A stretch of DNA of 32,975 nt, from the NCBI RefSeq assembly GCF_036311985.1, contig NZ_JAZDCJ010000059.1; one strand, given 5' to 3'. Numbering within the stretch: the stretch's first letter is position 1; every line of letters starts with the position of its first letter. The DNA is from JAZDCJ01 sp036311985. Its GTDB lineage: Bacteria > Actinomycetota > Actinomycetes > Actinomycetales > Micrococcaceae. A program made the position numbers and the translations under genes. This document shows, piece by piece, positions 16,693 through 24,580 of the stretch. The notes under the pieces were generated by a model that did no database searches, was not told the DNA's origin, and was given only the letters and a program-made list of their open reading frames with translations.

Positions 16693-16911
16693 ATGCTGAA
16701 CCAGTACGTGGGAGCGGCCGTGGCCGCAACGGAGCACGCCGCCGAGAGCGCAGCCAACCAGGCCCTCCTGGTCGGCGGTTCGATCTTCGCCGTCTTCCTG
16801 GTGCTGCTGCTCATCACCGTCTCCTTCACCAACGTCGGCCGGCGGCACGAGGCCCACGCGGAGGTCGCCGACACCCACCGCCAGCACACCAACAAGCACG
16901 GCCATCACTGA
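16693..16911 (+). CDS. Small single-pass membrane protein, histidine-rich tail
   Basis: The 72-residue product has one clear transmembrane segment (about 26-47, LLVGGSIFAVFLVLLLITV) and a His-rich end (HEAHAEV, HRQHTNKHGHH). GGGAGAGAC precedes the ATG. A possible promoter, TTCGTA (16585-16590) and TAACAT (16609-16614) with 18-bp spacing, lies at the end of proA. It sits 43 nt upstream of the nadD start. I do not recognise a family. The tail might bind metal, but that is speculation. Confidence 0.75.
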   Translation: MLNQYVGAAVAATEHAAESAANQALLVGGSIFAVFLVLLLITVSFTNVGRRHEAHAEVADTHRQHTNKHGHH

Positions 16912-16954
16912 TTCCGCCGCAGCGGGCACGGCCACGAGGCCGGTCCGCCTGGGG

Positions 16955-17536
16955 GTGATGGGCGGCACGTTCGATCCCATCCACCACGGCCACCTCGTCG
17001 CCGCCAGCGAGGTGGCGGCCGAGTTCGGCCTGGACGAGGTCGTGTTCGTCCCCACTGGCCGGCCCTGGCAGAAGTCCGACCGCCGCGTCTCGGCGTCCGA
17101 GGACCGCTACCTCATGACCGTCGTCGCCACCGCCTCGAACCCGCGCTTCACCGTGAGCCGGGTCGACATCGACCGCCCGGGGCCGACCTACACGATCGAC
17201 ACGCTGCGCGACCTGCGGCGCCAGCGACCGGACGCGGAGCTGTTCTTCATCACGGGCGCGGACGCGCTCGAGCAGATCATGTCCTGGAAGGACATCGACG
17301 AGTTGTGGAGCCTGGCCCACTTCGTCGGCGTGACGAGGCCCGGCCACGAGCTGCCCGACCTGGGCCGCCAGGACATCAGCCTCCTGGAGGTCCCGGCGAT
17401 GGCCATCTCGTCGACGGACTGCCGTGAACGCGTCCGCAGCCACAAGCCCGTCTGGTACCTGGTGCCGGACGGCGTGGTGCAGTACATCGCCAAGCACCAG
17501 CTATACAACGACGACGGCGGCGCCGACGGCGCCTGA
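16955..17536 (+). CDS. nadD: Nicotinate-nucleotide adenylyltransferase
   Basis: NadD adenylates nicotinate mononucleotide to deamido-NAD in NAD synthesis. GGTFDPIHHGHL is the nucleotidyltransferase HxGH motif region, and MAISSTDCRERV is the conserved C-terminal ISST motif. The GTG at 16955 gives 193 residues, but it cuts the first beta strand (in-frame codons just upstream read RPVRLGV). The real start is probably a few codons earlier, for example CTG at 16949 with ACGAGG upstream. No ATG, GTG or TTG is available in frame there. Its position next to rsfS is the usual context. Confidence 0.93.
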   Translation: MMGGTFDPIHHGHLVAASEVAAEFGLDEVVFVPTGRPWQKSDRRVSASEDRYLMTVVATASNPRFTVSRVDIDRPGPTYTIDTLRDLRRQRPDAELFFITGADALEQIMSWKDIDELWSLAHFVGVTRPGHELPDLGRQDISLLEVPAMAISSTDCRERVRSHKPVWYLVPDGVVQYIAKHQLYNDDGGADGA

Positions 17537-17553
17537 TCCGGGAGAGAGACGGC

Positions 17554-18756
17554 ATGAGCGACGAGGACGGGTCCGCCCTGAGCAGGAGGGCTCTGCGCGA
17601 GAAGCGCAGGGCCGCCCAGGCGGATGCCAGCGGTCTGCCGGTCGAGCCCCCCGCGGCCGGGGCCGCGGAGGCCGCACGTCCGGCCGCGCCCGGTCCCGCG
17701 GCGCCCGTGGAGTCCGAAGAGGAGACCGCGCGGCGGGTCGCGCGGGCCAACCGGAGCCGTCGCGCGGCCCCCGGCCCCGTCGACGCCGTCCCGGAGCGCT
17801 CCGAGCGCACGTCCCTGCAGCGGGCACGCGACCGGGAGGCCCTGCGCCGGCAGCGCTCGCTCGCGTCCTATGCCCCGGAACCCGTCTCCCCGGGAGACGA
17901 TCCGTCCCCGATGACCCGACGCGAACTGCGCCTGCGGGCCCTGGCCGCCGCGCGCGCCGCGATGCAGGAGCCGGGGACCGCGGTCGGCGGCACGGGCCCG
18001 GCGACGCAGGACGACGACGGGGCCACGCCGGCGGATCCCGGCGGGGGTCCGGCCGGGGGTGCTTCGGATGACGCCGGCGCCGCGCCGGTCGGCGAGGGGC
18101 AGATGAGCGTCGAGGAGGCCCTCGCGGCGCGGCGCGCCGCGGCCGTGGGCGACGGCGCCGAGGGACCCGCGGCCTCGGAGACGGGCCTCATCGACCTCGA
18201 GGTCCTGGCCCGGCAGCGGGAGCATGCCGCCCGCGCCGCCATCATCAATCGGAGGGTCGCCGAACGCCGCAGGCTCGAGGCCGCGAACTCCCAGCGGCTG
18301 GAGCAGGTGCGCTCCGATCCGTTCACCGGCGCCATGAACCAGCTGCGGGACGCGCGGGCCGAGCGCGAGCTCGCGAACACGGGCGTCCACGGGCCGCTGA
18401 CCAGCGGCGTCAGCATCGAGCTGCCACGGGCCGCCGTGGCGGACGCGCGGAGGCTCGACGCCGACCGTTCCGCCACCACGGGGCACGGCACCGGGGCGGA
18501 GGCCGACGCGTTGGAGGGCGGCGCCGTCGTTCCCGGACGGCCGACGGCGGACGCCGATACGCCCCGCGTGGTCCCGGCCTCCGGGCAGGACGCGGCCCCG
18601 GTCCAGGCCAGGTCCGCCCAGGGGCTCGAGCCGCTCGACTACCTCACCGCCGGCGGGCGCCGCGCCAACCGCGTGCTCCTGCTCTCCGTCGCCGCCTTGG
18701 CGCTCGGAGCCGCGACCTTCCTCGCGGGACTCGTCCTGTTCATCAATTCCCTCTAA
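17554..18756 (+). CDS. Low-complexity, C-terminally anchored membrane protein of unknown function
   Basis: This 400-residue protein has a long charged, Ala/Arg/Pro-rich region and a single C-terminal hydrophobic helix (about 372-399), as in tail-anchored proteins. Basic blocks recur: RRALREKRRAAQ at the N-terminus, LQRARDREALRRQRS, TRRELRLRALAAARAAM, and a helical stretch with RRVAERRRLEAANSQRLEQVR. A short less repetitive block follows (DPFTGAMNQLRDARAERELANTG). GGGAGAGAGAC precedes the ATG. It lies between nadD and rsfS and is probably cotranscribed with them. I recognise no domain. A membrane-linked scaffold is conceivable. Confidence 0.8.
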   Translation: MSDEDGSALSRRALREKRRAAQADASGLPVEPPAAGAAEAARPAAPGPAAPVESEEETARRVARANRSRRAAPGPVDAVPERSERTSLQRARDREALRRQRSLASYAPEPVSPGDDPSPMTRRELRLRALAAARAAMQEPGTAVGGTGPATQDDDGATPADPGGGPAGGASDDAGAAPVGEGQMSVEEALAARRAAAVGDGAEGPAASETGLIDLEVLARQREHAARAAIINRRVAERRRLEAANSQRLEQVRSDPFTGAMNQLRDARAERELANTGVHGPLTSGVSIELPRAAVADARRLDADRSATTGHGTGAEADALEGGAVVPGRPTADADTPRVVPASGQDAAPVQARSAQGLEPLDYLTAGGRRANRVLLLSVAALALGAATFLAGLVLFINSL

Positions 18757-18797
18757 ACCCACACCCGGCGCCCGACGCGCGGGGCCCAAGGAGAAAA

Positions 18798-19193
18798 GTG
18801 CCCATCAACGACCATTCCCTGGACATCATCCAGACGGCCGCGGCCGCCGCGGTGGACAAGCTCGCGGAGAACCTCGTCGCGCTCGACGTCAGCGAGCGCC
18901 TCGGCATCACCGACGCGTTCCTCATCGCCTCGGCCTCGAGCGAGCGGCAGGTCAACGCCATCGTCGACGGCATCGAGGACGCGCTGAACACCCGCCTGGA
19001 CCTGAATCCCGTGCGCCGCGAGGGCAGGGGAGAGGGCCGCTGGGTCCTTCTCGACTACCTCGACGTGGTCATCCACGTCCAGCACAACGAGGACCGCGTC
19101 TTCTACGCCCTGGAGCGTCTGTGGAGCGACTGCCCCGTCATCCCGCTTCCCGCCCAGCAGAACGCCGCGGAGGGTACCGCCGACGCGGGCTGA
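18798..19193 (+). CDS. rsfS: Ribosomal silencing factor RsfS
   Basis: RsfS binds ribosomal protein L14 and blocks subunit joining, lowering translation in starvation. The GTG start has AAGGAGA upstream. The 131-residue protein shows the conserved DVSERLGITDAFLIASASSERQVNAI segment and EGRGEGRWVLLDYLDVVIHV, ending with the YALERLW motif. A short Ala/Glu-rich tail follows. It ends the nadD cluster, and a tRNA gene follows with its own promoter. Confidence 0.96.
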   Translation: MPINDHSLDIIQTAAAAAVDKLAENLVALDVSERLGITDAFLIASASSERQVNAIVDGIEDALNTRLDLNPVRREGRGEGRWVLLDYLDVVIHVQHNEDRVFYALERLWSDCPVIPLPAQQNAAEGTADAG

Positions 19194-19211
19194 ATCCCGC
19201 CGTCGGCGGAT

Positions 19212-19241
19212 TTGCGCGCCGGAAACGGCATGTCCTATGAT
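19212..19241 (+). promoter_or_regulatory. Candidate promoter of tRNA-Ala
   Basis: TTGCGC (19212-19217) and TATGAT (19236-19241) are 18 bp apart. Transcription would start near 19248, about 33 nt before the tRNA. Confidence 0.55.
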
Positions 19242-19280
19242 GGATGAGTTGTCCAGCGGTCCGCCGCGGGACGCCCTTCC

Positions 19281-19353
19281 GGGGGTATGGCGCAGTTGGT
19301 AGCGCGTCTGCATGGCATGCAGAAGGTCAGGGGTTCGAATCCCCTTACCTCCA
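19281..19353 (+). tRNA. tRNA-Ala (anticodon GGC)
   Basis: A full cloverleaf can be drawn. The acceptor stem GGGGGTA (19281-19287) pairs with TACCTCC (19346-19352) and contains G3-U70, the alanine identity pair. A73 follows, and CCA is not encoded. The anticodon stem TCTGC/GCAGA encloses the loop ATGGCAT with anticodon GGC. The T arm is AGGGGTTCGAATCCCCT. A terminator hairpin follows within 20 nt. Confidence 0.97.
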
Positions 19354-19371
19354 CGGATGCGTGTATTTTGG

Positions 19372-19401
19372 GCAAGGCCCCGTCTTCGGACGGGGCCTTG
19401 C
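19372..19401 (+). terminator. Terminator hairpin after tRNA-Ala
   Basis: GCAAGGCCCCGTC (19372-19384) pairs perfectly with GACGGGGCCTTGC (19389-19401) around TTCG. Only a weak T-rich stretch follows (TGCTTCCC). Confidence 0.75.
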
Positions 19402-19519
19402 TGCTTCCCACGGGGTCCCTGCTTCCGAAGGAGTCCCGGGCGCCGGAGTCCGACGCTCGGGAGCGCGCCCCACGGATCCCGGTCCTTCGGCGTGTCGGGA
19501 CGGGCTTAGGCTCGTGGGC

Positions 19520-19867
19520 ATGACTGATGCATCGCCTGCCTGCCCCGAGTGCGCGGGGCACTACGCCTACGAAACCGGTGCGCTCTGGGCCTGCCCCGAA
19601 TGCGGCCACGAGTGGAGCCAGGAAGCGGGGCCGGAGGCCGAGGAGGAGCGGGTCATCCGCGACGCCGTCGGCAACGTGCTCGCCGACGGGGACACGGTGA
19701 CGGTCGTGAAGGACCTCAAGGTCAAGGGTGCCGCCGGGCCCATCAAGGTGGGGACCAAGGTCAAGAACATCCGCCTCGTCGACGGCGTGGGCGACCACGA
19801 CATCGACTGCAAGGTCGACGGCTTCGGGCCCCTGCAGCTGAAGTCGGGCGTCGTCAAGAAGATCTGA
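19520..19867 (+). CDS. YjdM/PhnA-like zinc-ribbon protein
   Basis: The 115-residue protein has an N-terminal zinc ribbon with two CPEC pairs (CPECAGHYAYE and CPECGHEW), then the compact PhnA domain with DGDTVTVVKDLKVKG and the end LQLKSGVVKKI. Proteins of this family were named for phosphonate genes, but their biochemical role is not established. The ATG has no clear ribosome-binding site. TAGGCT (19507-19512) lies 7 nt before it, which suggests leaderless transcription. GTG at 19514 is an alternative start. It is a single-gene unit between two terminators. Confidence 0.92.
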   Translation: MTDASPACPECAGHYAYETGALWACPECGHEWSQEAGPEAEEERVIRDAVGNVLADGDTVTVVKDLKVKGAAGPIKVGTKVKNIRLVDGVGDHDIDCKVDGFGPLQLKSGVVKKI

Positions 19868-19895
19868 GCGCCGTCCGCGCCATCGCCGGACCATC

Positions 19896-19930
19896 AGGGC
19901 CGGGCATCACCACGATGCCCGGCCCTTTTT
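19896..19930 (+). terminator. Rho-independent terminator after the YjdM-like gene
   Basis: AGGGCCGGGCATC (19896-19908) pairs with GATGCCCGGCCCT (19914-19926) and is followed by a T5 tract. It is the clearest classical terminator in the window. Confidence 0.92.
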
Positions 19931-19946
19931 GATGGGTGCCACACCC

Positions 19947-19975
19947 TTCACAGAAGCAGTCACGCCGCTTACTCT
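19947..19975 (+). promoter_or_regulatory. Candidate promoter of the S8 protease gene
   Basis: TTCACA (19947-19952) and TACTCT (19970-19975) are separated by 17 bp, giving a start near 19982 and a leader of about 100 nt. The leader has a nested inverted repeat: GCATCCGG (19990-19997) faces CCGGATGC (20023-20030), enclosing two GCCGGC arms. Confidence 0.55.
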
Positions 19976-20084
19976 GAAAGGGTCACTTCGCATCCGGATC
20001 GTGCCGGCCCTCCGCCGGCCCGCCGGATGCCCACCTTCAGGCCCCGTGCAACGTCGCCCGGGGCCCTGATCAAGAGCGGCGATC

Positions 20085-23000
20085 ATGAACGAACACCAGG
20101 CAATCAGGCGCCGCCTGCGCGCGGCCGCGGGCGGGATGCTCGCGGCCGGCTTCATCGCCGCCGCCCTGTCGTCACCGGCCGGGGCCGCCCCGGCCGCCGC
20201 GGAGGCCGAGGCCTCGTCGACGCCGGTCGGGCGCGCAGTCGAGGCCGGGGACTACCTCGTCCGGCTGGCCGACGACGCGGTCGCCGCCTACGACGGGGGA
20301 GTCGCCGGGCTGGGCTCGACCCGCCCCGCGGACGGCGCGAGGCTCGACCTCCGCCAAGACGGCGTCAAGCGCTACCAGGACCACCTCCTGTCCGCGCAAC
20401 GCGGGCTGCGCCGGGCGGTCAAGCTCGGCGAGGACCGCGTCTACGACGAGTACACCGTGGTCGAGAACGGCTTCGCGGCGCGGCTGACCGCCGAGCAGGT
20501 GCGGGCCCTGGCGTCCGATCCGCGGGTCGAGGCAGTGGAACCGGCCGAGATGCTGGAACTGCAGGGATCGACGACCGAGTTCCTGGGCCTTGGCGCCGAT
20601 GCGGACGGCACCGGAGGCGTCTGGGACGCGCTGGGCGGGACCGAGGCGGCGGGCGAGGGCATCGTCGTCGGCATCGTCGACAGCGGGATCGCGCCGGAGA
20701 ACCCGTCCTTCGCGGGCGAGCCGCTCGGGACCGAAGCCACCGGAGGGCGGCCCTACCGGCAGGGCGGCCTGATCCACTTCGACAAGGCGGACGGGCAGCG
20801 CTTCACGGGCGAATGCGAGGAGGGGCAGCAGTTCACGGCCGATCTGTGCAACACCAAGCTCATCGGCGCCCGCTCCTTCCTCTTCGGCACCCAGCCGATC
20901 GCCACGCCGGCCCAGGGGGAGTACGACTCCCCGCGCGACGGCAACGGGCACGGCTCCCACACCGCCAGCACCGCGGCGGGCAACTTCGGCGTCGAGGCCG
21001 TCGTCGGCCCGGGCCACCGCCAGCGCATCTCGGGCGTGGCCCCGGCGGCCAGGATCGCCTCCTACAAGGCGTGCTGGTCCTACGCGGACGGCACCGCCGG
21101 CTGCAACAGCCTGGGGCTCGTCTCGGCCATCGAGCAGGCCGTCAAGGACGGCGTCGACGTCATCAACTACTCGATCGGCCCCTCCGGCGGGGCGTCTACA
21201 TCCGTGGGGTCGAGCGACCTCGCCTTTCTCAACGCCGTCAACGCAGGGGTCTTCGTGGCCGCCTCGGCCGGCAACTCGGGCCCGGGCGCCTCGACGGTCG
21301 GGAACACCTCGCCGTGGATCACCACGGTGGCGAACAGCACCTACGCCAACCCCCAGTCCGATCTGGTCCTCGGGGACGGACGGACCTTCACGGGGCATTC
21401 GCTGACGGTGCCGAGCGACGGGCTGCCGCAGACCGCGCTCGTGCGCGGGCAGGACGCGTCGCTGGACGGAAACGCCCGGGCCGCGCTGTGTGACGCGGGT
21501 TCGCTGGACCCGTCGAAGGCCGCCGGCACGGTGGTCGTCTGCGACCGCGGCGAGATCGCGCTCGTCGACAAGGCCGCGGAGGTGGCGCGCGCCGGGGGAG
21601 CCGGGATGGTCCTCGTGAACGTCCCCGGGGGCGCCGCGGACCTCGCGGCCCTCGACTACGTCGTCCCGGCAGTCCATGTCGGCGCCGAGGCGGGGGCCAC
21701 GGTGAAGGAGTACGCGGCCGGCGGAACCGGGACGGCCGCCTTCGCCAAGGAGCCCTCCGATCCGGTAGACATCCCGGTCCCGCAGATCGCCGGCAGCTCC
21801 AGCCGCGGCCCGATCCGCTCCGACGCCCAGAACCTGCTCAAGCCCGACGTCGCGGCCCCGGGCACCACGGTCATCGCCGCGGGCGCCAACCCGGCCGGCG
21901 GGGAGCCGCGCCACGTGGTGATGTCCGGGACCTCGATGGCCTCGCCGCACGTCGCGGGGCTCGCGGCCCTCTACCTCGGAGAGAGGCCCCTCGCGGGAGC
22001 GGACGAGATCCGCTCGGCCCTGATGGGCACCGCGGTGGACCTCAAGACGCCCGACGGCGGGGCCTCGCGCGACGTGTTCGCGCAGGGCGCGGGCCACGTC
22101 GGCGCCGGACGCTTCCTCGACGCCGGCTTCTACCACCCGGCACCGGCGGAACAATGGACGGGCTACCGGCGCTGGGTCGCCGACCCCTCCCACCCCGAGG
22201 CGGTCTCCGGCACGGAGCTGAACATCCCCTCGATCGCCGCGGGCGAGGTCGTCGGGGCACGCCGGGTCACCCGGACCGTGACGTCGCTCCGCGCCGGAAC
22301 GTGGACGGCCGACGTCGACGTGCCGGGCTTCACCGCGACCGTGGAACCGGCACGGCTCGAGTTCACGGGGCCCGGGCAGAGCCTCGAGTACACGGTCTCC
22401 TTCACCCGGACGACGGCGCCGCTGGACCGGTTCGCCCAGGGCCACCTGCTGTGGAAGGGGCCCGGAGCGGATTCGATCCGCGTTCCCGTGGCGCTGCGCC
22501 CCGTGGGCCTTCAGGTCCCGGCCGCCGTTGCAGGGACCGGGACGACGGGCGGCCTCTGCCTCGCCGTGGTCCCGGGAGAGACGGGGCCCGTGGTGCCGAG
22601 CTCGACCGCGCTGCAGGAGGCGAAGTACTTCCGGGCCACCGAGGGCTGGATCCACTCCGGCACCTCGCTGTATTCGATGGGGCCGGGGCGGACGGGCGCC
22701 GCTCCGGCCCGCGCCTCGGAGTTCAGCGGGCGCGTGGAGGCGGCCAAGGAGACCATCGGCTACGAGTTCGAGGTCCCCGAGGGCACCGAGCGGCTCGTGC
22801 TCGAGCTCACGGACGCCCACGGCGCGAACACGGACCTGGACATGGTCCTCTTCCGCAAGGGAAGCTCCGAGTCCCTCTACGCGCAGACGTGGACCGGCGC
22901 GGCCTCGGTCAGCCGCAACGAGCGACTCGTCGTCGAGGCCCCCGTCGCGGGCGGCTACCGGATCAACGCCCAGGCCTGGCAGTTCGCCGCGGGCCAGAGC

Positions 23001-23885
23001 TCGGCGGAGTGGCACCTGACGGTGATGGCGGAGGGGTCCGACGGCGCCGCCGCCGAACTCGTGCTCCCGGCCTCCGTCGACGGCACGGCGGGGGTCCCCC
23101 TGGAGATCCCCGTACGGTGGAGCGGGCTCAAGGCCGACTCGCACTACCAGGCCGTCATCCGCTACGACGGCCTTCAGGAGACGACGGCGGTGTCCATCAC
23201 CACGGGGGCCGCCGTCGAGGATCCCGTGGCGCTGCCGTGCGACGCCGGCGCCGGCGAGCCGGACCCGGGCACGCCCGGGCCGGGCGTCCCGGACGACGAC
23301 GAGGCCACCCGCCCCGGCACCCCCGTGCTGCAATCGGACAACGGCTGGGACACCGGGCTGATGGACGGCGACTACTCGATCACCATGAACCTGTGGTGGG
23401 GCGGCAACGGCAGCCTCTTCCGCTTGTACGAGGACGGCGAGCTCGTCGCCGTGCACCGTCTGGAGGCCGCGAGCCCCAACGCCCAGTCCGTCGCGACGCG
23501 CATCACGGGCCGGCCGAACGGCAGCTACGTCTACACGGGCGAGCTCGTCAACTCCGCGGGATCCACCTGGTCGGCGCCGGTCACGGTGAGGGTGTCCGAC
23601 GCCGCGCCGGGCCGCCCCGTGCTCTCCACCGAGGGGCCGGCGACGACCGGGGGCACCACGGTCGTGGCGAACCTCTGGTGGGGCACCAACGCCACCGGGT
23701 ACCGGTTGCTCGAGGACGGCGAGGTCGTCGACGAGCAGGTGCTCGAGGCCCGCACGCCGCAGGCGCAGTCCGCCCGGACCACGCTGAAGGGCCTGGAACC
23801 GGGGAGGCACCGGTACGTCGCCGAGTTCTTCAACGACGCCGGAAGCACCGCCAGCAACGAGCTCGTCGTGACCGTGCGCCCCTAG
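20085..23885 (+). CDS. Secreted S8 (subtilisin-like) serine protease with PA insert and C-terminal repeat modules
   Basis: This 1266-residue extracellular protease has a signal peptide (about 1-36, ending near AGAAPAAA) and an I9-type inhibitor propeptide (about 55-165, with YTVVENGFAARLT). The S8 domain has catalytic D199 (GIVDSG), H289 (NGHGSH) and S617 (SGTSMASPH), plus the oxyanion Asn in ASAGNSGPG. A PA domain is inserted at about 425-570. An Fn3-like domain follows (about 705-805), then a beta-rich segment. Two tandem modules of about 90 residues (about 1085-1266) contain NLWWGxN and resemble the small beta modules on actinobacterial chitinases. A Pro/Asp/Gly linker separates them from the rest. 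The binding site before the ATG is weak. It is flanked by its own promoter and terminator. Confidence 0.95.
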   Translation: MNEHQAIRRRLRAAAGGMLAAGFIAAALSSPAGAAPAAAEAEASSTPVGRAVEAGDYLVRLADDAVAAYDGGVAGLGSTRPADGARLDLRQDGVKRYQDHLLSAQRGLRRAVKLGEDRVYDEYTVVENGFAARLTAEQVRALASDPRVEAVEPAEMLELQGSTTEFLGLGADADGTGGVWDALGGTEAAGEGIVVGIVDSGIAPENPSFAGEPLGTEATGGRPYRQGGLIHFDKADGQRFTGECEEGQQFTADLCNTKLIGARSFLFGTQPIATPAQGEYDSPRDGNGHGSHTASTAAGNFGVEAVVGPGHRQRISGVAPAARIASYKACWSYADGTAGCNSLGLVSAIEQAVKDGVDVINYSIGPSGGASTSVGSSDLAFLNAVNAGVFVAASAGNSGPGASTVGNTSPWITTVANSTYANPQSDLVLGDGRTFTGHSLTVPSDGLPQTALVRGQDASLDGNARAALCDAGSLDPSKAAGTVVVCDRGEIALVDKAAEVARAGGAGMVLVNVPGGAADLAALDYVVPAVHVGAEAGATVKEYAAGGTGTAAFAKEPSDPVDIPVPQIAGSSSRGPIRSDAQNLLKPDVAAPGTTVIAAGANPAGGEPRHVVMSGTSMASPHVAGLAALYLGERPLAGADEIRSALMGTAVDLKTPDGGASRDVFAQGAGHVGAGRFLDAGFYHPAPAEQWTGYRRWVADPSHPEAVSGTELNIPSIAAGEVVGARRVTRTVTSLRAGTWTADVDVPGFTATVEPARLEFTGPGQSLEYTVSFTRTTAPLDRFAQGHLLWKGPGADSIRVPVALRPVGLQVPAAVAGTGTTGGLCLAVVPGETGPVVPSSTALQEAKYFRATEGWIHSGTSLYSMGPGRTGAAPARASEFSGRVEAAKETIGYEFEVPEGTERLVLELTDAHGANTDLDMVLFRKGSSESLYAQTWTGAASVSRNERLVVEAPVAGGYRINAQAWQFAAGQSSAEWHLTVMAEGSDGAAAELVLPASVDGTAGVPLEIPVRWSGLKADSHYQAVIRYDGLQETTAVSITTGAAVEDPVALPCDAGAGEPDPGTPGPGVPDDDEATRPGTPVLQSDNGWDTGLMDGDYSITMNLWWGGNGSLFRLYEDGELVAVHRLEAASPNAQSVATRITGRPNGSYVYTGELVNSAGSTWSAPVTVRVSDAAPGRPVLSTEGPATTGGTTVVANLWWGTNATGYRLLEDGEVVDEQVLEARTPQAQSARTTLKGLEPGRHRYVAEFFNDAGSTASNELVVTVRP

Positions 23886-23910
23886 CAGGCGGCGGTCTTC
23901 ACCAGGACCA

Positions 23911-23946
23911 CGGGGCGGGTGCCGGAGGTTTCCGGCACCCGCCCCG
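23911..23946 (+). terminator. Terminator hairpin after the S8 protease gene
   Basis: CGGGGCGGGTGCCGGA (23911-23926) is a perfect 16-bp match to TCCGGCACCCGCCCCG (23931-23946) with a GGTT loop. There is no U-tract. Confidence 0.75.
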
Positions 23947-23948
23947 CG

Positions 23949-24165
23949 TTGTCCGCGACACGCCGGGGCGGACGCGACACGCGGTGGATTCAAGCTGTGC
24001 ACGAGCACTCCACACCCTGTGGACCCGGAGCCGGGATCGGCGTGATTCCACGGCAATCCGGGGCTCGTTTATCCCCACGGGCTGTGGACGAAAGGGTTTT
24101 CAAATGACATACTTGTAATACATCATCTAGGGGTCCAAGACGCGGCCATGCACTAGATGTAGTAT
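23949..24165 (+). promoter_or_regulatory. nrdHIEF control region: NrdR-box-like palindrome and DnaA-box-like 9-mers
   Basis: The 408-bp gap before nrdH holds no gene. GCACTAGATGTAGTAT (24150-24165) closely fits the NrdR box (ACACWATATATWGTGT) and includes TAGTAT, a possible -10. A poor second box, ACATCATCTAGGGGTC (24120-24135), lies 30 bp upstream, close to the three-turn spacing known for NrdR pairs. Further upstream are TTATCCCCA (24069-24077), TGTGGACGA (24083-24091) and TGTGGACCC (24018-24026), which resemble DnaA boxes, and TTGTCCGCG (23949-23957) is weaker. NrdR control is likely and DnaA control is speculative. The 5' leader to nrdH shows no known riboswitch. Confidence 0.6.
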
Positions 24166-24293
24166 TGAGATCGCTGGCGAGGCCCCAAGGACCAAACCCG
24201 CGAATCGTCCCGGATCCAGTCGGCCGCACCACGTGCGGAGGCGCCGGAAGGGGCGGAAGAACAAGCCATCATCTGCACGAGGGGACACCGGCC

Positions 24294-24539
24294 ATGACCG
24301 TCACGGTTTACACGAAGCCAGCTTGCGTTCAGTGCAACGCGACGTACCGCGCACTCGACAAGAAGGGGATCGCGTACCAGTCCGTGGACATCTCCCAGGA
24401 TCCCACGGCGCTCGAGCGCGTGCGGGCCCTCGGGTACATGCAGGCCCCCGTCGTCGTCACCGAGGCGGACCACTGGTCCGGCTTCCGCCCGGACAAGATC
24501 GAGGAACTGGCGCAGGCCGCCACGAGCTCGGTCGCCTGA
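24294..24539 (+). CDS. nrdH: Glutaredoxin-like redox protein NrdH
   Basis: NrdH is the thioredoxin reductase-dependent electron donor for class Ib ribonucleotide reductase. The 81-residue protein has the redox pair C11VQC14 and the NrdH signature WSGFRPDKI near the C-terminus, which separates it from ordinary glutaredoxins. GAGGGGAC precedes the ATG. It is the first gene of nrdHIEF and lies behind an NrdR-box-like site. The gap to nrdI is 41 nt. Confidence 0.96.
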   Translation: MTVTVYTKPACVQCNATYRALDKKGIAYQSVDISQDPTALERVRALGYMQAPVVVTEADHWSGFRPDKIEELAQAATSSVA

Positions 24540-24580
24540 CCCGAAGAACCACCCGGCACCAACCCACGGAGGCGGACGCG

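Noticed and set aside
19281..19401. tRNA-Ala as an island attachment site
   Set aside because: No integrase and no repeated 3' end of the tRNA nearby; flanking genes look native and the island is 9 kb away.
20031..20084. Cyclic-di-AMP (ydaO-type) riboswitch before the protease gene
   Set aside because: A short GATC/GGCGATC resemblance only; the conserved core elements are absent.
20172..24056. 1294-codon open frame antisense to the protease gene
   Set aside because: Same cause: high-GC antisense artefact across a gene with intact catalytic motifs on the other strand.
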